Below, one piece after another: positions 43,111 to 54,317 of a DNA stretch of 64,000 bases. The stretch's first letter is position 1. Each line of letters opens with the position of its first letter. Source of the DNA: Argopecten irradians (lineage: Eukaryota; Mollusca; Bivalvia; Pectinida; Pectinidae); assembly GCF_041381155.1 (NCBI RefSeq), contig NC_091134.1, positions 61,434,902-61,498,901 on the forward strand, written 5' to 3'. Both the position numbers and the translations under genes were made by a program. The notes beneath the pieces are model-generated. The model ran no database searches. It had not been told where the DNA came from and saw nothing but the letters and a program-made list of their open reading frames with translations.

Positions 43111-45133
43111 TGTGACGGCGACTGACAAAATGGGCCCAGATGAGGAAAAATCACATTTTCATTTTTTCACATTTTTATTTACTTCATGGTGTGTAGATCA
43201 CGTTTACAAAATATTAAAGCCGTAGGATAAAGCATTTAAGAGATATGCGACTTTGAATGAGGCAACATGTAGATTCATTAATGACAAAATTAGCGACGTC
43301 AAATCATCACGTCATGAACATTGACGTCATGTAACAAGGCTGCCAATGACGTTACATAAAAACGTATACGTGCATATGACTATGCTTTGGACTGATCTTT
43401 AACACCTGTAATTTATTAAAAGTTTAGCTCGATCAGTGTTACTAAAACTACATCATTGTCCGTTCTATCAAAATACAAGATTATCTGTGACACGTACATG
43501 TAACAATCTAATTCTACGATGTGACGGGGTGAAACACTGCGTGCTATGTGTAACAAATACTTTCGCGTGTGATTTAGTTTCATGCTTTGGAATTTTAAAA
43601 TGTTTTCGTTGGTAGAGATATTCATGGTTCGACAATGATGCCATTAATAAATCAAATATGATATCTTTTTTTTAATATTCATGGTTCCACAGCAACCGCC
43701 AAAAGAACAACTTCACGAGGAAATTTTCATGCAATGATATTGATTTGTATGTTCGTATTTAAAAAAGTCAAAGATCTGTGCATTTGATTAAAGTTTACAT
43801 GTATATGCTTCCAGATTCTTTTAACTAGAATGTTGGTATACGAATAACATTAATGGAGTGACCGATCAGATATATATACCGAAGAAGTCAAATAAGTCAA
43901 ATGCACATGCATGCGTATGCGCTCAAGTGCTAAGAATTGACGAAGTCCGAATAGATGATGTAAATAAAACCGTCAAAACTAAATTGAATGTGGATTAAAT
44001 GATCAAATAAAAAGACTAATGTATGAAACATCCTATTCGGGTTAGATGATGTTTTCAAAGTACTAGTGAATCGAGCCCGAACCCTCCGATCTCTTTGCGT
44101 TCACCTTTGGAAACCACATACAGTGTACATGATTACATTGGTAACCAGTAATATATATTTTCAATTCCCCATGTTCCTTCTCAAACAAAATTAAAGATCA
44201 TCCACAGGTGTTTTGTTCTATAGATATTTTTGTTCTATCTCTATCTACTCGAATTACGTATGTATACATGTAAAGAGAAAACAATATGTATAAAGCCAAA
44301 CACATGTGGTTCATCTACAGAATTCAATTCTCGGCTGATGAAATCTGCTTCCTTGTCCTCTTACAATTCAGACGGAATATTTCTAACACAATTTTCTTGC
44401 CTTTATTTTGTCTTTAAAACAACATCACGCTGTTTGCATTTTAAGTTTCCGTACTCGTGATATGTTTGCTACATGTATATCAATGTATTCGGTATAATTT
44501 CAGTGACTTTTACGACTTTGACTTTCGATATTTTATTTTAAATATGTTCCGACGTATTGCAAAATATTATCAACTTGTGAAAGAGCAAAGCCTGTGGAAT
44601 TTCCAGAATATCCTTGAAGAAACAGTATTGCTAGATAAGATTTGAAAATGTTAAAACTGTATTAAATTTATTTATAAATATATTTGTCCGGATCACCTGA
44701 CATGTGGCATATTGGAATTTTAGTCGAAACTAATTGAGATAAATCAGAAGTTGTTTCACTCTTATCTTTGATTGATTTGCCATGAATAAATTAATTGCTA
44801 TCTCTATCAACGATGAGAAAAACAATCTCAATATTTTTTCTAATGTCCTGTTTGCAGCTATATTTATTTATTTATTTGTATTTTTGTTAGAAAGTACCTA
44901 CATGTACCTACTGATCACCTGATACTCACCAGTCTACCCTTTATATTATGTATTGATACTGTACAGGTAGTTAAATTTATACATAAAATGCGGGCTTTAT
45001 GAAACGTATTTTATTGACAGTTTCCGCAAATAAACGTGGTGACGTCGGCAAAAAATGTGCGTAACTTTATAACGTCATTTATTCCGACGTCATAATCGCC
45101 GCATCTGGGCCCATTTTGTCAGTCGCCGTCACA
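43111..45133. mobile_element. 2.0-kb DNA element with perfect 32-bp terminal inverted repeats
   Basis: The ends 43,111-43,142 and 45,102-45,133 are perfect reverse complements over 32 bp (starting TGTGACGGCGACTGAC and containing TGGGCCC). Flanking TATA on both sides extends the match and may be the target duplication. The body holds several GACGTCA words near both ends (for example 43,296-43,330 and 45,040-45,090) but no transposase-like frame; the longest frames are under 80 codons. It is probably non-autonomous and young, since the ends are identical. The TGT start with a 4-5 bp target site would fit Ginger-type or other DDE elements, but I cannot assign a superfamily. Confidence 0.85.
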
Positions 45134-45839
45134 TATATGTATATCCCTTTATGTAAGAAAAGTGATTTGGGTTAAAACCATATAATCATTTCAAAAGAAA
45201 CGAAAATGTGTTGAGTAATCTAACTTTTTAGCAGGTACACACCATGTATCTTCACAGATAATTCAATAAAGACGCATTAAATTCCACAAGTTTTACATTT
45301 AATTTAATTCGAATGTTTTCTGAAACGACGTGACCAGGATACAGTCTGCATAATTGTGCTGTATAATTAAAAACAATGACTGAATCATCCCCTCTCATGC
45401 TGTATTTTTGAGGTGTCGCTTCGAGTATAGCTATTTCCGGTGTACCGATGATAGACGGTGACCAATCTCGACTAGGAACAACCAAGTGATTCATTCCTTC
45501 CCCTATACACTGCTCCGCTAGCTATTGGTATTTGGTAGCCTCCTTATGTGCATTCTTCGTCCCACTGTGCAGTCAATTTCACCAAGATAACCCCCATTCC
45601 ACTCCACAAGGTACATAATCTTATTTTCTCCTATACTTGACAGGGTTATCCCGCGGTTGCTAGGGAAAAGATAACTCTTTTACTGGGGTAGGGAAAAGGC
45701 AGCTCACACGCGCTAGACAGTGACGTCATCAATACATGCAGCGACCATTTTTATACACAGCAATGTTCATGTCGAATTTTCACCATTTCTCGTTAAAGTA
45801 TGGGAGAAAAAGAATCTTACATGGGCCAGTCAGGTGGAG
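45134..45839. other. Unassigned stretch with inverted-repeat arm
   Basis: Contains the right arm of the 45-bp inverted repeat (45,416-45,454). No gene was recognised. Confidence 0.4.
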
Positions 45840-45936
45840 AGGGATATCTCAACCCTCGTGAAAGATTTTGACCATCAACTCTCCGCAAGCCTCGGGTTGA
45901 TTAGCCAAAACCTTTCACTCGTGTTGAGATATCCCT
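45840..45936. repeat. Imperfect 97-bp palindrome
   Basis: The left arm starts AGGGATATCTCAACCCTCGTG and the right arm is its imperfect reverse complement (CACTCGTGTTGAGATATCCCT), about 31 bp per arm with about 35 bp between. It is probably a small foldback repeat. Confidence 0.8.
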
Positions 45937-46232
45937 ACTTTTAGGCACACACTTAGCTAATAATGAAGGAGTTCCAGCGACTCCGTGACCCTAACTAACC
46001 TAACCTAACCCGTCGTTGTCCTATTCTATTATAATCACTGTTACAACTCTATATCTTCTTCTCTTGTCTTCTTCTTTGTTTTATTGGCAAAACTCTTCAA
46101 CTCCCAGTCACAGATTTCACCAGCAGTGGTGCAAAGCTCTAGTGTACTCTTGCCTTTGCTGACTGTGACACCAGTTGGCCATTTCCGATCTGTTCTAATC
46201 ACCACTTCGCCTCTCCGTAATGTCCTATGGCT

Positions 46233-46399
46233 GGGCCAGTTTCAACTTTAAGGAATTCCTTAACTTAAATTTCCCCATAGAAAAGCTTTTCAAAACTTAA
46301 GGAAAAAATCTTAAGTTAAGGAGCCTGTAATGCTTTCATATAGAGAATTTTACGTTATGGGATTCCTTAAATTAAAGGAATGTTCATGAAACTGGGCCC
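46233..46399. mobile_element. MITE with GGGCC(C)AGTTTCA ends
   Basis: The 167-bp element starts GGGCCAGTTTCA and ends TGAAACTGGGCCC. The interior has palindromic TTAAGGAATTCCTTAA-type words. A right-end relative lies at about 62,330-62,457. Confidence 0.75.
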
Positions 46400-47030
46400 T
46401 GGAGTCCTTCAGGGCCATGAATTCCACTACTTCAGAGGACAGCTGAGATTCATTGTCATGAATTTCTGTACAAAACGTTTACACTTATTATTTGGAGATC
46501 GGATAGGCTGTCAATTCGCCATTTAAGCCAATAGAATTCTTCGTATTGTGTTTGCCAATGCATTGTTTTTCTACGCCGATATTATGTATTGTTATTTAAT
46601 TATGTCATATAAGGCCCACATTTATGGATTAAATAATATGGTGGCATGTCATAGCCGACTTCTGTAAGGCATCACTGTCAAGTGGAATAAACAATGTTGT
46701 TTGAAATTATATTAAAATTTATTCTACAACTGTCCCACATACTGACCAATACCTAGTGCATGATAAACTTGTGCATTATCCGCCAATACGTTCACCTGAA
46801 TGTGTTCCACATCTGATTTGATCCAGAATTGAACCTTCCGGTGAATGAAACGTTTTGCGAATGCGCTTATATATTTTCCCCGGTAGTAAAAAGGAGTACA
46901 CTCCCATTCAGTTTAGTGAATGAATCTTTTCCCCCATATCAAAGAACCGTCTCTAAGAACCGTCTCCCTTCGAGTGAAACCAAGTAAATAACTTGCAATT
47001 TAGTTTTGAATGTCATAATAGTTGCAGGAT
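46400..47030. other. Unassigned stretch
   Basis: No gene or repeat copy was recognised. Confidence 0.4.
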
Positions 47031-47171
47031 AAAGAGAATACATGGTTAGTATCTTACACTACAAATTTTATTTTGGTGCTCGACATGGAAAGCCGAGATA
47101 AAGCCTCGTCATCCTAAGTTTCGCACCAAAATAAACCTTGTATTATAAGATACTAATCATGTATTCTCTTT
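47031..47171. repeat. 141-bp foldback element
   Basis: Arms 47,031-47,079 and 47,123-47,171 pair over 49 bp with about five mismatches (AAAGAGAATACATG ... TTTATTTTGGTGC), around a 43-bp loop. A transcript would fold into a long hairpin. Confidence 0.9.
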
Positions 47172-47476
47172 TAATACACTGGTAACGGTTGTATCTTCTT
47201 AAGTGCCAAATTAAAAAGAAGTAATAAATATCCAACTCGCTTGCACATATCTTTGAAAATAAAAGGCATTTGAAATATGTTGATTGCTTATAATAAATAT
47301 AATTATAATGACATTACATAATATATTTCTGAGAGTTATGTTCACTGATCAGACCAGGCACATGTAAACATGCTCCTGATGTTTCGGTCTATCACATGAT
47401 TTTGAAGAATAGGACTTTCATGAAATTTATATCATAATGTAAAGGAGCAAGTGAAGGATGTGTTGGTATAAAATCT

Positions 47477-48460
47477 TTGAGGGAAAAAACTTGGAAAAAG
47501 GAGAAACTTAATGAAAACACACAGACCAGAGCTGGGAATAAACAGAAAGAGAAGGAAAAACAAGTACAGATGAGACTGAGTGTTGATTCTGATACAAACC
47601 TCATTATGAAAGAAATAAGTGAACTTAGAAAGGAAATTTTGGACTTAAAAAGCAAATGTAAAGAAATCACAATAAGTACGAAAGACATTCAAGAAGCTGT
47701 GGATAAATCCTTGGAAGTGGCCATGACAAAAACTGTGCAAACCATTAGAGAGGATTTGAAACGTGAAGTCATAGTAGATGTTAGGAAATACATTGACTCT
47801 AAAATATCAGAAACAGCAGGACGCATTTCTAGTTTAGAAATGGATGTGGAAAACCTCAAAGAGGAAGTTGAGAAACAAGATGACACTGTAGCCGAGATGA
47901 AAACAATCCTTGTTAATCAACAGCAAAGAATCAACAAGGCCCTGGAAAAAGCCAATCGTAATGAACAATATTCTAGAAAATACAATGTTCGTATTAGAGG
48001 TCTACCAGAAGAAAAAGGTGAAAACCTGAGGGTAGTGCTCCCGACCAGAATAATGGCAGCAACTGGAGTGAAACTCAATGGATACTATGACATTGTGGCA
48101 GTACATCGACTACCCAGTGCACGTGGCACAAATTCACCGCGTCCAGTGATTGTCAAGTTTTTTAATAATGACATAAAAATGTTAGTGACAAAAAATAAGC
48201 ATTTGCTGAGGAAAGCTGGACTATTTGTGACAGAGGATATCACCAGTGAAAATATTTCCCTGATGGACAAAGTGAAGGCTAGTGACAAAATAGAATACAG
48301 TTGGTACTATAACTGTAACGTGTACGGTTTGTGCAAGGACACAAAACAACGGGTGAGGTTCGGCTTATTTGACAACATAGACTCTGTCATTGCTGAACAT
48401 ACCCAGAACGCGAAGGTGATCAGTGACACATATATCGGACAGAAAACAGTGCGGGAATAA
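47477..48460 (+). CDS. LINE ORF1 protein (coiled coil plus RRM-like domain)
   Basis: A 327-residue intact frame. Residues about 40-165 are heptad-rich and should form a coiled coil (ISELRKEILDLKSKCKEI, then ISSLEMDVENLKEEVEKQ). From about 170 an RNA-binding section follows (YNVRIRGLPEE, VAVHRLPSARGTNSPRPVIV, KHLLRKAGLFVTEDIT), the L1 ORF1p order of coiled coil, RRM and carboxyl domain. Live relatives use it as a trimeric RNA chaperone in the element's ribonucleoprotein. The frame is open throughout, unlike ORF2. The real start may be one of the earlier codons, because the first residues are Lys/Glu-rich and lack a distinct motif. Confidence 0.85.
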   Translation: MREKTWKKEKLNENTQTRAGNKQKEKEKQVQMRLSVDSDTNLIMKEISELRKEILDLKSKCKEITISTKDIQEAVDKSLEVAMTKTVQTIREDLKREVIVDVRKYIDSKISETAGRISSLEMDVENLKEEVEKQDDTVAEMKTILVNQQQRINKALEKANRNEQYSRKYNVRIRGLPEEKGENLRVVLPTRIMAATGVKLNGYYDIVAVHRLPSARGTNSPRPVIVKFFNNDIKMLVTKNKHLLRKAGLFVTEDITSENISLMDKVKASDKIEYSWYYNCNVYGLCKDTKQRVRFGLFDNIDSVIAEHTQNAKVISDTYIGQKTVRE

Positions 48461-50329
48461 ATGACTTCTACGTGTGCATCAGTAATGGGACTGACCTCTG
48501 AACTGTCTCTTATGTGTCCCACTACGTTGTGCATAAGCGGAAGAAAGGTATATATAAATGTATATAAATTTTAAAGTTCCCCCTGATAATTCACTCTGCG
48601 AGCCAGATTCAAAGTCACCTTCAATAAGCAATATAATGGCTTGTGTATGTTTTTGAGAAATAAAATTGTGATTCTGTCTATGTACCAACATAGAGGTAAA
48701 ATAATGCATGTTAGTTTTTATACCATAGTTTTAGTACATACATGTAACAACATACATGTAACACATAGCTTCTTAAATGCAGTTTCTTACAAACCTGGTT
48801 TCTGCACTTTTTTGTAGTAAAATATGTATATAAAATATTTATTTGAAGTAAATATATAAAGACTGAATGATCAATGCACTATATATATGTACCTACTAAT
48901 GAATATGTAGGAATACCAATATCATAATATATCAACATACCATGATGATAGAAATAGTGTAAGCTTTCCCAATAGAGTTGCCTCCCTTTCTAGAAAGAAG
49001 TACATGCTACACAAAAGTCATTTTCTACAATGTCTATTCCATTAATATGTATACACATGTAATACCAGTACACATGTACAGTTAGCTGATCTTATTTATG
49101 GAATGATTTTCCATTTATTGCTGTGTTTTGGAAAAAAAATTTATCTTCTTCTTTTTGCAATGAAAGCCCTGTTTGACATGTGCATATAACTGTGATATCA
49201 TATGGTTTAATGCTTATATATCTTTCTTGCTTCACTACCTGGTGTAAATATAATCTATTAATTATGTGGTCATCCAAATTAATATTTGTTGACCTCTGGT
49301 CTTCATGATACTTGTGTATAAGATATTTAGTGTCTATACATGTATATACTTATATATTTTATCTATTAAATGAAATATGTGATCAATTTACAGATGTGTA
49401 AAACTGATTATCAACTGCTTATGTTCATTTCTTTTTTATCTATTACTACTATTGAAAACAATATACTTATATAAGTTATATTACATATTTATATGTCCTT
49501 ATCAAAACACCAAACAATTCATTTGTATTATCTATTACCCATAGATAAAACCATGAATGTAAAGGTATTAAATAAGTTATGATATGTTGAGGGATGTACG
49601 ATATTCTGTTGATCTTGAAATTTTTTTTTTTTTTTTATATAAATGCTATCATACTTTTCATTTAATCAGTACCACCAACCCCCCCCCCCCCCCTTTTTTT
49701 TTAAGAAGATAAAAGTGATAACTATCAAAAAGGAAATTTGCTTACATATATATTCATTAATACTTTAACTTTATACAGGTAATCATAATTCTCCCATGCA
49801 CTGCTCTTATTATCTCCCCTTAACTTAAGTCATGATATACAATGTACATGATTTATGAAATGTGTATGATTTATGATCCTATTTACTTTCCATTTTCTTT
49901 TTTTATATATTATTTATTTTTCTTACCTCTCTCCCTCTTCTTTCAAAATTTTCAAAATCTTATGCATCACCTTATTAAATTAATATACATTGACATTAGC
50001 ACTTATAAATGGAAATAATATGCCTATCATGGATAATTAAATATCCTTCAACATATCATTCATTACAAAGACTTGAGTCTAAATCATGTGAATGACTGAA
50101 ACAATGGAACACCATGTGCAACACTGGTATGTCAGTTCTAATGTTCGTTTTTAATGTAAATGTTTTCATTGTTACTCTCTATATATGTTCTAATCATGTC
50201 TGTTTATATTTTTTGTTCATGATCTGTCATCTAGAATCTTTCTGTCTCTTTTTCTCTTTTTCTTTTCTCTTCTCAACTTCTTACCTTTACCCTTGAGATG
50301 TGGAATACATTTTCAGATTTTGATAACGG
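48461..50329 (+). other. 1.9-kb stretch between LINE ORF1 and ORF2
   Basis: AT-rich, non-coding, with a T-run (49,621-49,636), a C-run (about 49,679-49,693) and no recognisable repeat copy or tail. In L1/Tx1 elements the gap is normally far shorter. It may be an unrecognised insertion, or the ORFs may belong to two element copies. Confidence 0.6.
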
Positions 50330-51835
50330 ATGAGTAATATCACTATATTATCTGTAAACTGTCAGGGCCTAGGTGACTTTACGAAAAGAAAAGACATATT
50401 TTCATACCTTAAAAGTAAAAATCACAATATCTTTTGTATCCAAGACACACATTTTACTGTAGATTTAGAAAATCAGATAAGGTCTGAATGGGGTTATGAA
50501 TGTTTTTTCAATTCTTACAAATCCAATGCCAGAGGTGTCGCCATTCTATTTAACAACAATTTTGAATTTAAGTTTAAGAAAATTAAGAAGGATCATACTG
50601 GTAACTTTTTAGCGTTAGAGATAGAAATTGACTCTGTAAGTATGACTCTGATAACAGTATATGGACCAAATAAAGATGAACCAAATTTCTATAACACTAT
50701 ATCAGAAACACTTGATGAATTTGGAAATATAATGTCTATTATTTGTGGAGATTTTAATCTGGTTCTCAATCCTCACCTTGATTACGATAAGACATATAAA
50801 ACTGTGAACAATCCACAAGCTCGAGATAAGGTATTAAATATAATTGATGAATACAATCTGATAGATATTTTCAGGGAATACCATCCAAACCAAAAAAGAT
50901 ATACATGGAGAAAATTAAACCCTCTGAAACAATCAAGATTAGATTATTTTTTGGTAAGTGAAGGTTTGTTATCTTTTGTCACCTCCTCTTCTGTAGAACC
51001 TAGTTACAGATCAGATCACTCTATTGTAAAGTTAGTATTGAAATTTAATGAATTTAAAAGAGGAAGGGGTCTTTGGAAGTTCAATAACTCTCTTCTTTAT
51101 GATACAGAATATGTTCGATTGATTAATAAGGTTATTACAGACACTAAAAAAGATTATTGTCTTCCTGTTTACAATCAAAATGCTATTGATGACATAGATG
51201 ATTCAATTTTACAGTTTAATATAGATGAACAATTATTCTTGGAAACTCTGTTAATGAACATTAGAGGTAAAACTATCTCCTTCTCTTCCCATAAAAAAAC
51301 CCAAAGGAATTTAAAAGAAAATAAACTGATACAGACCATACAAGATTTAGAAAACAGTGAAGATACTGATATTTTAGAAATAGAAGACAAAAAGAAAGAA
51401 TTAGAAGCTATTCGGTCATATAAATTAAAAGGTAGTGTGATAAGATCTAAAGTCAAGTGGGAGGAAGAGGGAGAAAAACCTACCAGATACTTTTTAAACT
51501 TAGAAAATAGAAACTTTGTTTCTAAAATAATTCCCAAAATACAAAAAGAAGATGGAACAGTAATAGATAAACAAGTAGACATCTTGGAAAATACCAAACA
51601 GTTTTATGAAAATCTCTATAAAGAGAACAAACATATAAATAATGTTGATCTGGATAATTACCTAAATTTCCTTGATCTACCAAAACTTACAGAGTCAGAG
51701 TCACAGTCTCTAGAAGGGAAGATCACTCTCAGAGAAGCAAGCTATTTTTTAAAAAACATGAAGAATAACAAAAGTCCAGGATCAGATGGTTTCACAGTAG
51801 AGTTTTTTAAAAAAAATTTGGAACAAAATTGGTAA
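50330..51835 (+). pseudogene. LINE ORF2: endonuclease and start of reverse transcriptase
   Basis: A 501-codon frame starts MSNITILSVNCQGLGDFTKR. Endonuclease motifs are NCQGLG, IQDTHF, VYGPNKDE, CGDFNLVLNP, SRLDYFLVS and SDHS (all within residues 1-230). The linker GRGLWKFNNSLL and the RT entry KSPGSDGFTVEFFKK follow. The frame ends at 51,835 because of a frame change in the oligo-A run near 51,810; another frame gives the usual continuation to 51,945 (SVTQRQGIITCIPKGDK). Confidence 0.9.
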
Positions 51836-51944
51836 ATTTGTAGTTCGATCTTTAAATTTTGGTTTTTCAAAGGAAGAATTATCAGTAACCCAGCGGCAAG
51901 GAATTATTACATGCATACCAAAAGGTGATAAACCAAGACATTTT

Positions 51945-53348
51945 TTGAAAAATTGGCGTCCAATCTCTTTGCTGAATATCACATATAAAATTGCCTCTGG
52001 GGTGATCTCTTACAGAATGAAAAGTGTTTTAGATAAACTTATAAGTCACGATCAAACTGGGTTTTTATCGGGGAGATATATTGGTGAAAATACACGTCTA
52101 CTGTATGATATTATGAAATTCACTGAAGATAATGATATTCCTGGTATGATTCTAATGATCGATTTTGAAAAAGCATTCGACTCCGTGTCTTGGAATTACA
52201 TTCGGAAAGTTCTAAGTTTTTTTGGCTTTGGTAGTGATATTTTAAGATGGTTTAATACTCTACATAACAATGTTACATCTGCAATTAATCAAGGTGGAAA
52301 TCTTTCTCAATTTTTCGATATAAAACGATTTTGTCGTCAAGGTGACCCAATAGCTCCCTATATTTTTATTCTTTGCGCAGAAGTATTAGCAATTCGACTA
52401 AGAAAAAATTTGAATATAAATGGAATCATAACAGAGAACTTTGATATTCTCACATCACAATATGCTGATGATACCTTTCTCACATTAGATGGGTCTGAGA
52501 AATCACTTCGTGAGACTCTAACAGAACTAACTTCTTTCCAAAAAATATCTGGTCTAAAAATGAATGTAGACAAAACTGAAATAATTTGGATTGGTAGTAT
52601 GAAATACAGTAACGAAAGGATGCTTCCGGAATTCAACTTTAATTGGGGTAAAACAGACAAAGTTAAAAGAGCCAATATCGTTCAAGAATATTTTAATGGT
52701 GGCTTGAAAATGGTAAATTTAAATGCTTTTATTAATTCCCTTAAATTAGGTTGGATCAGGAGATTATACACCTGCGAAGGGAAATGGAAATCTATTTTAA
52801 AGGAACACATTGATTTTGATTTACTATTAAATGTTGGTGGTGAATATATTTTAAGATGTATTAACCTTTGTACAAATGATTTTTGGAAAGATACTTTTAA
52901 AGCCTGGTATAAAGTGAACAGTTCCAAAGAAGTTAAAGATTTACAAAATAAATCCTTTTTAACAGAAAGTATCTGGCATAACAAAAACATAACTGTTGGT
53001 GGTAAACCCGTTTTCTACAGGGCTTGGTATAGATTAGGAGTTCACACAATTGCAGATCTTCTGAAAGATCAAATAAACATAAATTTTTACTCTTTTGAAG
53101 AATTTTTACAAAAATATGATAAATTACACACCAACTTCCTTCAATTTCAAGGACTAATATCTGCTGTTCGTAAACGTCTGCCTAACCCTCAGCCGCAAAA
53201 CCTATTACCACTTATACGTCCATATGTTCCCCTAAATATACAGATTTTCTTTTCAAATATAAAAAATTCAAAATTTCTATATGCTATTCTTAATAAGTCA
53301 GAAACTGAACCTACAGGTAAGCTGAAATGGCAAGAAGAATTTTATTAG
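51945..53348 (+). pseudogene. LINE ORF2: reverse transcriptase, with internal deletion
   Basis: A 467-codon frame starts KNWRPISLLNITYKIASGV and holds LMIDFEKAFDSVSWNYI, RQGDPIAPYIFILCAEVLA, the catalytic SQYADDTFLTL (about residues 170-180) and GLKMNVDKTEIIWIG. At about residue 235 NWGKTDK runs directly into VKRANIVQEYFNGGLKMVNL. In related proteins roughly 90-100 residues of connector (strategic thumb) lie between these, so an in-frame deletion of about 0.3 kb is inferred near 52,655-52,665. A frame change near 53,340 separates it from 53,327-53,878. The polymerase would be non-functional. Confidence 0.88.
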
Positions 53349-53878
53349 ATGAAGAAGAGTGGAAGCATATTTATTACATTCCTTTTAAAGTAACAAAAAA
53401 CACTAAACTTCAATGGCTTCAGTTTCGTATTTCTCATTATATTCTGACCACCAATTCAAAATTATTTAAGTATAGTATAGTAGCTAGCCCTATGTGTACT
53501 TTCTGTAATTCAGAGAGAGAAACAATAATTCATTTAATGTGGGAATGTCGAGAAGTACAAAATCTATTGCAAAACTTTGAAACTATTTTAGATGCTCTTT
53601 ATATTCCTTTTTCAATTAACAAACAATCTTTTCTTCTCGGTCTTTCAACTAACAACATTAATGCATCAGTCGATAATGTTATACTTTTAATCATTAAACA
53701 ATACATTTACAGAACAAGATGTTTTCATAAAACCTTAAATATAAACACATTGGCAAAAAATATAAAAGAATATTATAATATTCACAGACACATATCAAAT
53801 GGTCAAAATGATTTTTTGAAAGCAAAATTTATAAAAAGTTGGAGTAAGTGGACACCGTTTATACAATTTGATATATGA
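53327..53878 (+). pseudogene. LINE ORF2 carboxyl end (zinc-binding)
   Basis: A 183-codon frame overlaps the preceding one in another frame; the shift lies at KWQEEF. It carries WKHIYYIPFKVTKNTKLQWL and the zinc pattern C-x2-C-x8-H-x4-C (CTFCNSERETIIHLMWEC), then a helical end to FIQFDI. The layout matches the LINE A end at 1471-2076. Confidence 0.85.
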
Positions 53879-54317
53879 ACTCTTTTTACGAAAAAAAATT
53901 AAGAACCAAGGATAATTAATTTTAAATCCTGACAACTTACCGGTATTACTTTTACAACCAATTCTCTACCATTAGATAAAAAATACATATTTCCACATCT
54001 CGACTCTATCCTCCTATACAACTTTTTCCTCTCTAACCTATCTTTCTTAACCTCTTATAAATGTCATGTATGTCTGAACGAATGTGGGTGTATGGAAACC
54101 TTTGAATGTATATAATAATTTAAGTAAACTCTTTGGTATATGTGTGAGGGTGTGTGTTTGTGTGTGTAAAAGTATAAATGTGAATGTCATGTAAAATTGA
54201 TACAAATGAAATACTTTTGTTTTTGTATTTATGATGTTAAATTAATTGTCTTTGTCTGTTTTGTCTGTAAAAATGAAAATGATTTCAAAAATAAAAAAAA
54301 ATATAAAAAAAATATAT

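Larger units (their letters stand above)
47200..54317 (+). mobile_element. Second Tx1/L1-like LINE, two ORFs, broken
   Basis: A long LINE with coiled-coil ORF1 (47,477-48,460), an inter-ORF stretch (48,461-50,329), ORF2 (50,330-53,878) and a 3' UTR ending in an A-rich tail (54,285-54,317). It is related to LINE A in its ORF2 but has a different, L1-type ORF1 without CCHC knuckles. Its 3' end is not in a tRNA gene. The left edge is uncertain. Confidence 0.8.

Noticed and set aside
44457-44645. Short frame faintly like the LINE A ORF2 end
   Set aside because: The similarity is limited to a few aromatic and lysine residues; not enough to call it.
45990-46012. CCTAA-like repeats resembling a telomere motif
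   Set aside because: Only about three imperfect units in unique DNA, so too short to mean anything.
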